Under the pieces are notes generated by a model. It was not told the origin of the DNA, ran no database searches, and saw only the letters and a list, made by a program, of their open reading frames with translations. Position numbers and translations under genes: made by a program. Below, piece by piece: positions 15,715-23,504 of a stretch of DNA of 51,938 nucleotides (position 1 is its first letter; each line of letters starts with the position of its first letter). The stretch is from an uncultured Pseudomonadota bacterium. GTDB lineage: Bacteria > Myxococcota_A > UBA796 > CAJQPC01. The stretch is taken from assembly GCA_913060515.1 (NCBI GenBank), contig CAJXRZ010000042.1, forward strand, positions 1 through 51,938, read 5' to 3'.

Positions 15715-18700
15715 ATGGCAAGTGACGGCACTCGACTGGGACCCTTCCGCCTCACGCGGGTGATTGGTCAAGGCGCAATGGGCGTGGTGTGGGCCGCCCA
15801 GCACAGGGCGCGCGGCAAAGAAGTGGCGATCAAGCTGCTTCACGAGGGCTCACTGCGCGACGACTGGGCCCTGGAGAGCTTCCAGAAAGAGGTGCGCGCC
15901 CAGGCCGGCCTCTCCCATGCCGGCATCGTCACGGTGCTGGACCACGGCGTGGTGGACAAGAAGACGCCGGGACTCCAGGCCGGAGCGCCCTATTTGGTGA
16001 TGGAGATCATCGATGGCGTGCAGCTTCATGGCTACACGGCGCGCATGCCTTGGTCGCGTCTTCGGGATGTGCTCTTTCAGCTCTTGGACGCGCTCTCTCA
16101 CTCCCACGCCCGCGGCGTGATTCATCGCGACTTGAAACCTGGCAATGTGATTGTTCTGCGCAACCGAGGCCAGATCGCCACGCCCACGGGCCAAGACCCC
16201 TTCCGAATCACCCTGACGGACTTTGGTCTGGCGCAAGCGGTGGACCGCGGCAGCCCCGCAGACGCCGTCGTCGCGGGCACTCCTGCGTACATGGCGCCTG
16301 AGCAGCTCTATGGACTCTGGCGCGACCAGGGCCCCTGGACGGATCTCTACGCTCTGGGCTGCCTGGCTTGGGGCTTGGCGACCGGTGAGCCTCCCTTTGG
16401 CCGCCAGAAGAAGGTCTCCGAGTTCAGAGACCTGCACCTGCGGGCCAAGCCCCCGGCCTTCAAGCCAGCACACCCGGTCCCCGAGGGCTTTGAGGGCTGG
16501 CTTCGCCGACTCTTGGAGAAGCGCCCGGACAACCGCTTCAACCGCGCCGCAGAGGCCTCATTTGCGCTGCTTGGTCTAGAAGGTGGCCTGCGGCGCAGCG
16601 CGATGGGCGGCGGCTACGGTGAGCTGCCCCGGCGGGACAGCCCCACCATCGAGCCCGAGGCCGGCGGGGTCCCGCTCCAGTCTGGACAGTCCACCTCCTT
16701 GCCCAACGACTCGGCCGCTCTGGAGGCCTTGATGGCCCAGGCCATCGACGCCTTGGACGAAGCGACGGGCCTGTTGCCGCTGGACGCCATTGAGCCGCTC
16801 TCGCTGGGGAACGAGCCCCTGCCCCGCGTTCGGGTGCCCATGCCAGTGACGTGGCAGCACCCGCGGCCTCCCGCCAGACCGGAGCCGCTCCCCGGCGTGG
16901 GCCTGAACCTCGTGGCCATCCGCGAGGCGGAGCTGGTGGGCCGAGAGGTGGAGCGCGACTCCTTGTGGGCGGCGCTCTCCCAGGTTCACGGTGGGCTCTC
17001 TCAGCGCGCAGTAATCCTCGCCGGTCCAGCTGGCTGCGGTCGCACCCGCATGGGGAGCTGGTTGGCCGAGCGTGCCGACGAGGTGGGTGCAGCCACCGTT
17101 TTGACCGCCAGCCACGTGCGCGGCGGCGGCGCCTTGGATGGCTTGACCGGCATGTTGGCGCGGCACCTCCGCAGCGAAGGCCTGACCACGGATGAGCTCA
17201 GGGACCGTCTGCGGCCGTGGCGCGAGCTGGCGGCCCCCTTGGCCGAGCTGGTCCACCCGACGGGAGACGTGGTCTTCGCCTCTCCAAAGGAGCGACACGG
17301 CGTGATCCTGCGCTTCCTGGAGCGCCTCTCTCGGCCACTGGGGCCGGATCAGAAGGCCGTGCCGGTCATCCTGGTCTTGGACGATGCCCACTGGAGCGCC
17401 GACGCGCTGGCCTTTGCCCAGATGCTGCTCAACAGCACCCGCTCCATTCCGGTGCTGCTCATCGTCACCTCCCAAGACGAGGCCTTGGGTGAGCTGCCTG
17501 CAGCACGCGGCGCCCTCACAGCCCTGACCCGCAGCAGCAAGACCACGCAGCTGCGCGTGGAGGCCTTGGCCCCCAAGGCCCACCGGCGACTGCTCCAAGA
17601 GATGTTGGGCATGGACCACGCCCTGGTCGGCGCCATCGCAGACCGCACAGCGGGCAACCCCAAGTTCGCCATTCAGCTCATCGAGGACTGGGCCGAGCGC
17701 GACTTGCTGGAGGCCGCTGCCGGCGGCTTCCGCTTGCGGCGCGGCGTGAGCATGGACCTGCCGCGCGACCTGCAGAGCGTCTGGCAAGAGCGCGTGCAGC
17801 GTGTGCTGGCCGAGAGCAGCGGCATGGCCTCGCAGGCGCTGGAGATCGCAGCGGTGCTGGGCGAGAGCGTGGCCGTGGATGAGTGGAAGGCCGTGTGTGG
17901 GGAAGCGCTCATTCCCCTGCCCCCAGGGCTGCTCTCCAAGCTCAGTGAGCGGCGTTTGGTCCAAGGCAGCCAGGAGCGCTTCCGCTTCTCCAACGCCATG
18001 CTGCGCGAGGCCCTGCTCAACCAGGCCAGAGAGGCCAAACGCAGCCCTTCATGGCACAAGGCCAGCGCCGCCGTTCTGATGCGTCGACCAGACCGAGGCG
18101 TGGGTGTCAGCGAGCGCCTGGGCCGTCACCTGCTGTTGAGCGGACAAGCCGAGCCCGCGCTGGAGGTGCTGCTCGAGGGCAGCAAGCGCGCCATTGACCG
18201 AGCGGAGCTGGAGAGCGCCCACCGCCAGCTTCAGGCCCGGGAGCGCGCCATGAAGCGCCTGCGCATTCCAGCGAATGATGCGCGCTGGGGCGAGGGCTGG
18301 CTGACCCAGGCCTTTCTGCTCTTCTTCGCTCGGCGCTACGCCTCGGGCGAGAAGTGGCTGGGCCGCGCCGAGCAGGGCGCCCAAAAGCATGGCTGGCGAC
18401 GGGTTCGAGCCCGAGGAATGCGCGAGCGCAGTCGCTTTGAGCGAAGGGCACAGGACCTACCGGCCGCAGCCAAGGCGCTGCGCGGGGCCCTGAGTTTGGC
18501 CCCGGACGACGATGAGCTCGCCGCCAGTTCACGCTTGGGCCTGGGCGCCGTGCTGTTGCTACAGGGCAAGACAGACGAGGCCAAGGCGCTGTTGGAGCAA
18601 GCCCATCAGGCCTATCAGTGGTCCGGCTCGGCCAGCGGCATGGCCGACTGTGAGATCCACTTGGCCCGCTGTGCGATTCAACAGGGCCGCCTAGACCAAG

Positions 18701-19281
18701 CCCAAGAACACGTCGAGACGGCCCAAACGCTCTTCGAGCAGGCCTCTTCGAGCTGGAAGGCCGCCGAGTGCCTGAACATGCTGGGGGAAATCGCACGTTC
18801 AAAGCGTGACTTGGCGCGCGCCGAGCAGCTCTATCAGAAGGCCGCCCAGCGCCTGGAGGAGGTCGGTCACCCCGACCCCTACCTGCCTCGGGTCAACCTG
18901 GGCTTGGTCCTGGCGGCCCGCGGCGAGCACGCCCGGGCACGCGCTGTACTGGTGCCAAACCTGCGCGTTCTGGAGCAGGGACGCTCCCCAATGATGGCCG
19001 GGACCGTGCACCTGGCACTGCTCACCCCGACTGCGAACCTGGGCGAGTGGCAAGCCTTTGATGGCCACCTCTCCTCCGCTGAGCGCATCCTGGAGAGCTC
19101 CGGCTTTGTGGATGTTGAGAACGCCAACCTGGCCGAACGCGCCGGCAAGAGCGCCTTGGCCATGGGCAAGTTCACCCGCGCCCGCGAGGCCTGGCACATC
19201 GCACTGAAGCAGTGGAAGGCCCTGGGCCGCGAGGACAAGGTCGGGGATGTGCGGGAGATGCTGGCGGACATGGGGGAGTAG
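15715..19281 (+). CDS. Ser/Thr protein kinase fused to AAA/STAND-type ATPase and TPR repeats
   Basis: The protein has 1188 residues. The N-terminal kinase (10-290) has GQGAMG, VAIK (K40), HRDLKPGN (137-144), DFG (169-171) and APE (194-196), so it should be active. After a linker, an ATPase domain begins near 405: the P-loop reads GPAGCGRT (437-444), with Arg where the Walker A Lys is expected, and Walker B is VILVLDDAHW (551-560). The C-terminal 450 residues are helical with TPR-like units (AKALLEQAHQAYQ, LARAEQLYQKAAQRLEEVG). This is the PknK/AcsK-type layout of myxobacterial signalling proteins. Membrane segments are absent, so it acts in the cytoplasm. It is divergent from the lectin lipoprotein, with a 31-base gap and no clear ribosome site. 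Confidence 0.9.
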   Translation: MASDGTRLGPFRLTRVIGQGAMGVVWAAQHRARGKEVAIKLLHEGSLRDDWALESFQKEVRAQAGLSHAGIVTVLDHGVVDKKTPGLQAGAPYLVMEIIDGVQLHGYTARMPWSRLRDVLFQLLDALSHSHARGVIHRDLKPGNVIVLRNRGQIATPTGQDPFRITLTDFGLAQAVDRGSPADAVVAGTPAYMAPEQLYGLWRDQGPWTDLYALGCLAWGLATGEPPFGRQKKVSEFRDLHLRAKPPAFKPAHPVPEGFEGWLRRLLEKRPDNRFNRAAEASFALLGLEGGLRRSAMGGGYGELPRRDSPTIEPEAGGVPLQSGQSTSLPNDSAALEALMAQAIDALDEATGLLPLDAIEPLSLGNEPLPRVRVPMPVTWQHPRPPARPEPLPGVGLNLVAIREAELVGREVERDSLWAALSQVHGGLSQRAVILAGPAGCGRTRMGSWLAERADEVGAATVLTASHVRGGGALDGLTGMLARHLRSEGLTTDELRDRLRPWRELAAPLAELVHPTGDVVFASPKERHGVILRFLERLSRPLGPDQKAVPVILVLDDAHWSADALAFAQMLLNSTRSIPVLLIVTSQDEALGELPAARGALTALTRSSKTTQLRVEALAPKAHRRLLQEMLGMDHALVGAIADRTAGNPKFAIQLIEDWAERDLLEAAAGGFRLRRGVSMDLPRDLQSVWQERVQRVLAESSGMASQALEIAAVLGESVAVDEWKAVCGEALIPLPPGLLSKLSERRLVQGSQERFRFSNAMLREALLNQAREAKRSPSWHKASAAVLMRRPDRGVGVSERLGRHLLLSGQAEPALEVLLEGSKRAIDRAELESAHRQLQARERAMKRLRIPANDARWGEGWLTQAFLLFFARRYASGEKWLGRAEQGAQKHGWRRVRARGMRERSRFERRAQDLPAAAKALRGALSLAPDDDELAASSRLGLGAVLLLQGKTDEAKALLEQAHQAYQWSGSASGMADCEIHLARCAIQQGRLDQAQEHVETAQTLFEQASSSWKAAECLNMLGEIARSKRDLARAEQLYQKAAQRLEEVGHPDPYLPRVNLGLVLAARGEHARARAVLVPNLRVLEQGRSPMMAGTVHLALLTPTANLGEWQAFDGHLSSAERILESSGFVDVENANLAERAGKSALAMGKFTRAREAWHIALKQWKALGREDKVGDVREMLADMGE

Positions 19282-19312
19282 GCCAGTCGCCTGAACGCCC
19301 CCCCGCAGCAGC

Positions 19313-21393
19313 TCAGTCCTTGCGACGCCGAATCACCAGGCCCAAGGCCAGAGCAAAGAGCCCTCCTGCAAAAGGCAGCCCTTCGCCACCCGTGCTGGAG
19401 CAAGAACAGCCCTTGCCTCCACCATAGTTTCCGTCCAAGCCGGAGGCCGTGTCGTCCAGGTTCTCGCAGTTCTCATCGAAGCCTGGAGCGCCTGGGTAGA
19501 ACTCGGCGTCCTCGTCGTCGCAGTCCTCTTCCAAGCTGTAGCCGTCGCCGTCCTGGTCGTCGTCTACGCCATCACAGTCCTGGTCGATGCTGTCGTACCA
19601 GATCTCTTCAGCGTCCGGGTTGACCGCGCTGTTGTTGTCATCGCAGTCATCTCCGCCGTACTCGCTGCCGTCAAATCCGTCCCCATCCGCGTCGTACTCA
19701 TCGGAGTCATCGCAGTCGTTGATGACACCATCGCCGGGCTCATCCGGAGCGCCTGGGTAGGTGTCGTCGGCGGCATCATCGCAGTCCTCTCCGCCGTAGG
19801 TGGCCGAGTCAAAGCCGTCCCCGTCCATGTCGAAGTCGGAGTCTCCCAGGCAGTCCTGGTCGACCTCGTCGTACCAGATCTCCTCGGCGTCCACGTTGAT
19901 ATCGGCATCGGAGTCGTCGCAGTCGTCGCCCTCGCACTCCACGGCGACGTAGCCGTCACCGTCTACATCACACTGGTCACTGCCATCGCAGTCTTGGTCA
20001 ATGCCGTCGTAGGGGCTCTCCGTGGCACCGGGGTAGATGTTGGGGTCCAGGTCCTCGCAGTCCGCATCCCCCAGGATGCTGCCATCTCCGTCCCAACCGT
20101 CGGTGTCAAAGGTACAGGCCACGAACAGATCGACGTCCTGGTCCGACTCCACCAAAGGCAAGGAGCCATCGCAGTCGTTGTCCAGACCATCGCAGAGCTC
20201 GGTGGCCGTTGGGTAGACGCTCTCGTCGGTATCTGAGCAGTCCGCTCCCCCGGAGATGCTCGAGCCGTCCCAGCCATCGCTGTCCACGGTGCAGGCCACC
20301 CAGGTGTCCCCATCGAGGTCTTGCTCGGCGATCTCCAGGGCCCCATCGCAGTCATTGTCCAGCCCGTCACACAGATCGGGCGCGCTGGGGTAGACCGAGG
20401 CGTCGCTGTCGACGCAGTCGTCGCCGCCGACCACCATCACAGTCGTTGAGCTGGCCATCACAGAGCTCCGTGGCGGCGGGGTAGACGCTCTCGTCAGCGT
20501 CGTCACAGTCCTCGTCGGCGCAGTACAGGTCACCGTCCACGTCGCCGGTGGAGTCGTCCCCTTCACAGACATCGCAGTCGTCGCCCACGCCGTCACCGTC
20601 GGTGTCGGTCTGCAGAGGGTTCGAGACCGAGGGGCAGTTGTCATCGCTGTTGACGACACCGTCACCGTCGCTGTCCAGAGCGTCGACGCTCCACGCGACC
20701 GCTTGCTCGAGCAGTCGGTCCCAGTCCCCGGAGCGCAAGCTGGTGTTCGAGTAGCCCGTCGCCGCCATGTAGAGGTAGCCCAGGTACACGTTTCGGCCAG
20801 AGCCATACTCTCCGACCACGACCGTGTTGTCGCCGCAACTCCCAACTCCAATGACCTGGCCGTTGGTGGAGTCAGAGGCGTAGGGACTGCCTTCGATGTT
20901 GCTGGCGCCTGCGTACAGGGGGGAGGTGACCCCTGAGGTGATGTCATGGGTGGACAGAGTCGAGTAGCTGGAGCTGCCGCTGCAGTAGCTGTAGTGAGAG
21001 CTGTAGCTGTCAATGGGCTGAACGTTGTCCATGCTGGTCAGCGCAGTCGCCCCTGGGCCGGTGACGTAGTCCACCCAGCCCACGCTCACGACCCCGCCCA
21101 AACCTGCGTTGTTCCAGGTGTCCAGGGCCGCAGCCATCGTAGCTGTCCAGTCCGCCTGGTTGTAGCCTGGGTCCCCCACAATCACGACGTCGTAGGCCGC
21201 CAGTTCGGTGGCTGTGTCAATGTCACCAGGCGGTGACAACGGTCGCGGTGAAGTCGAAGTAGGTGTCGTCGTTGAGCTGCGCGGCAATGGCAGCACCGGT
21301 TCCGCTGCTGCTGCCGTCTTCCACCGCTACAAGAATTGGGGCCGCATTGGCGGTGGGAAGCAGCTGGGCGAGTGCGAGTAGAGGGCTGAACAT
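19313..21393 (-). pseudogene. MopE-repeat surface protein interrupted by two frameshifts
   Basis: Three minus-strand frames together make one gene. It starts at ATG 21393 (MFSPLLALAQLLPTANAA, a signal peptide), enters an alpha/beta region (ILVAVEDGSSSG) and loses frame near 21222-21237. It continues as PGDIDTATELAAYDVVIVGD, with thrombospondin-type and DCDD repeats, until CDGQLNDCDG at about 20435. There a second shift leads to VVGGDDCVDSD, and this frame runs through further CDGLDNDCDG repeats to a MYXO-CTERM-like tail (KGCSCSSTGG, hydrophobic helix, IRRRKD). The first shift sits on an inverted repeat. The second coincides with loss of about 25-30 codons relative to neighbouring repeats. Real decay, sequencing error or repeat collapse are all possible. 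The intact product would be a surface-anchored metal-binding protein. Confidence 0.75.
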
Positions 21394-21493
21394 GGGCAGG
21401 CGTTCCTGGTTGGATGGCCCAGGTACCCGCAGAATCTGGGGCTACGCAAGTGCTTTGAAATCACCCTGAAATGCCTGACCCAGCCCTCACTTC

Positions 21494-22735
21494 CTACTCA
21501 GCTGGCGCCACCGCCTCCTCTTCCACCGCCGAAGCATCGGGCACAGGCTCGCTATCGGACTCCGATTCCGGCCCCAGCTGCTGCTCAACCACAGGCTCTG
21601 GCTCTGGCTGGCAGACCGTCGCACCGCTCGCGGCGTCCAAGTAGATGCCGAAGAAGTCTTGGCTGTTGGCACCCTGACCGTTGCCCAAGAAGAGAATCTT
21701 ATCCTGGGCCGGCAGCGCATCTTCGACGGCAATCCGCGCAAGGGTCTGGCTCCACACCACGTCTCCGGCATCGCTCATCTGCACAACGCGGCTGCCGTCC
21801 TCAGCCTGGCCCAGCAGGAGGGGACCGAGCTCGGTGCGAAGGCCGCCGACAACGCGCAGGCCGTCCAGCTCCGGCGGCAAGAGCGAGGACTCAATCAGGG
21901 CGCCCTCGCTGCTGACGAGAGCCAAGCGCGGTGTCGCACCGGCAAGCGCAGCCACAAAGCCATTGGCGCCGTTGGTCATGGCGAAGCTCACCGAGCTCTC
22001 TGGACCCAAGTCCAAGCTCCAAGTTGCGTTTCCGACCCCGTCCAGTCGCACAAGATGCCCCGAGAGGCTGCCGCCCTTCTCCAGTCCTCCGTAAAGCAGC
22101 GCGCCATCGGGCAAGGCCTGCAGGCCCATCTTCTGGTAGTTGCCCGAGAGCCCCATCTGCGCGGTCTCCCCCCCCAAGGCGTCCAGCTGCTGAATCACCA
22201 GTCCGTAGTCCGGCACGTTGGTGACCATCAGACCACCCTCGCCGATAGGCGCAAAGCCCAGGCCCACGTCCCGGTCGTACAAGCCATAGGTGCGCTGCCA
22301 CTTGACCAAGCCAGTGTTGTCGATCTTCGCCATCCAGCCATCGCTCATGCCCGCGCCATGGGACCAAGTGCTGCCGGCGACCAGGTAGCCGTCTTCGACC
22401 TGGCTCAGAGTGGCCGGGGTGTCCTCGTCGCTTCCTGCGCCCAAGACGCTGTGCCAGCCGATGCCATCTTCTTGGAGGGAGAAGACCAAGGTGGCCTCGA
22501 ATGAGCCCTTGATCGCTTCGGTTGCGACAAGCACCTCGCCTCCGGGCGTGCGCAGAGCGTCTACGTAGCGTTCATCCACCTTCTGAAACCCCACCGTCAG
22601 ACCGCAGCCCAGGTTGCCAAAGGCGCTCGGAGCACTCTCACCATCGGGAGCCTGGGTCTTGGGGGCTGGAGAGCCCATCTGGAGCTGAGGAACTGGGACC
22701 ACTTTGTTGGCGCAAGCGAGGACAAACCAGAGCAT
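21494..22735 (-). CDS. Lipoprotein with beta-propeller-like repeats
   Basis: The protein has 413 residues. MLWFVLACANK contains a lipobox-like LAC at residues 6-8. Residues 60-370 are beta-rich with recurring blocks of the form DGYLVAGSTW, GLVKWQRTYG, GGLMVTNV, GNATWSLDLG and GDVVWSQTL, typical of PQQ- or Kelch-like propellers that compare or report values. The C-terminus is an acidic Glu/Pro tail. GGGAAG before the ATG is a good ribosome site. It begins nine bases after the ferredoxin-NADP reductase gene, so the two form an operon. A specific ligand or role cannot be assigned. Confidence 0.75.
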   Translation of the reverse strand: MLWFVLACANKVVPVPQLQMGSPAPKTQAPDGESAPSAFGNLGCGLTVGFQKVDERYVDALRTPGGEVLVATEAIKGSFEATLVFSLQEDGIGWHSVLGAGSDEDTPATLSQVEDGYLVAGSTWSHGAGMSDGWMAKIDNTGLVKWQRTYGLYDRDVGLGFAPIGEGGLMVTNVPDYGLVIQQLDALGGETAQMGLSGNYQKMGLQALPDGALLYGGLEKGGSLSGHLVRLDGVGNATWSLDLGPESSVSFAMTNGANGFVAALAGATPRLALVSSEGALIESSLLPPELDGLRVVGGLRTELGPLLLGQAEDGSRVVQMSDAGDVVWSQTLARIAVEDALPAQDKILFLGNGQGANSQDFFGIYLDAASGATVCQPEPEPVVEQQLGPESESDSEPVPDASAVEEEAVAPAE

Positions 22736-22744
22736 TTTTCTTCC

Positions 22745-23458
22745 CTACCAATAGGCTTCGAATGTAATGTTTCCCGGCTTTCTGGGCCGGTTTTTCGTCA
22801 GTCCGCGGTCGATGAGCTGCCCGTAGACTTGGGTGATCATGGCCGGGTTTCCGCAGAGCAAGACCTGGGCGCTCTCATCCAGCTTGACCCCGGCGCGCCT
22901 CTCCAGATCGCCGCTGTCAATGTGCTCCGGGATGCGGCCGTGCAATGCCCCAGCGCTGCGCTCTCTGGAGACCACCGGCAGGTGCACAAAGCCCCGCTCC
23001 TCGATCTCCCGCTTGTAGGAGAGGTGGGCCGCCAGGCGCACGCCGTGAACAAAGACCACTTGGCCAAAGCGCTGCAAGGCGTCCTGGCGGATCATGCTCA
23101 TGTAGGGCGCGATGCCGGTTCCCGTGGAGATCAGCCACAAGCTGGGCGCATCCCGCACCCGGTCCAAGGTGAAGTTCCCGCTCGCAGCGGTGTGCACCCA
23201 GAGCGGCGCGCCCTGGGGAAGCGCGAAGAGCGCCGGGGTCAGCGCCCCACCATCGACCCGCACGATAAGGGTCTCCAGGTCTTCTCCTGGCGCCGAGCAG
23301 AGGCTGTAGGGACGTCCCACGCGCTCGCCGTCAATGTCCAAGGCGAGCTGCACAAACTGCCCCGGCTTGAACTCCGGCTTGTGGCCAGAGAGGCGGAAGC
23401 GAGCCAGACCAGGGGCCAGCTCGATGCGCTTCTCAAGGGTCACTCGTGTCCACGTCAT
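22745..23458 (-). CDS. fpr: Ferredoxin/flavodoxin-NADP+ reductase
   Basis: The protein has 237 residues, close to E. coli Fpr (248). The FAD motif RPYSLCSAP is at 49-57, the NADP-binding GTGIAPYMS at 113-121, VVSRE at 162-166, CGNPAMI at 202-208 and the C-terminus FEAYW matches the aromatic end of bacterial Fpr that stacks on flavin. It transfers electrons between NADPH and ferredoxin or flavodoxin in the cytoplasm. The start is ATG at 23458, since the reading frame continues upstream without homology and across the divergent gene. It is the first gene of a two-gene unit with a lipoprotein. A 17-base palindrome lies between it and the divergent AKR-kinase-phosphatase gene. Confidence 0.92.
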   Translation of the reverse strand: MTWTRVTLEKRIELAPGLARFRLSGHKPEFKPGQFVQLALDIDGERVGRPYSLCSAPGEDLETLIVRVDGGALTPALFALPQGAPLWVHTAASGNFTLDRVRDAPSLWLISTGTGIAPYMSMIRQDALQRFGQVVFVHGVRLAAHLSYKREIEERGFVHLPVVSRERSAGALHGRIPEHIDSGDLERRAGVKLDESAQVLLCGNPAMITQVYGQLIDRGLTKNRPRKPGNITFEAYW

Positions 23459-23478
23459 GGCTTGGCTCCGCTCAGCCT

Positions 23479-23495
23479 CTACACCGGCGGTGTAG
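23479..23495. promoter_or_regulatory. Perfect 17-base palindrome in divergent promoter region
   Basis: CTACACCG-G-CGGTGTAG is a perfect inverted repeat with eight-base arms. It occupies the middle of the 46-base gap between the divergent fpr gene and the AKR-PNK-HAD gene. The position and symmetry fit an operator for a dimeric regulator controlling both sides, or a bidirectional promoter core. Confidence 0.5.
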
Positions 23496-23504
23496 CCTGC
23501 GCAC

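Noticed and set aside
19500-20400. Repetitive DNA array or satellite
   Set aside because: The repetition is explained by protein repeats of the MopE type (DCDD, CDGLDNDCDG) in a coding frame.
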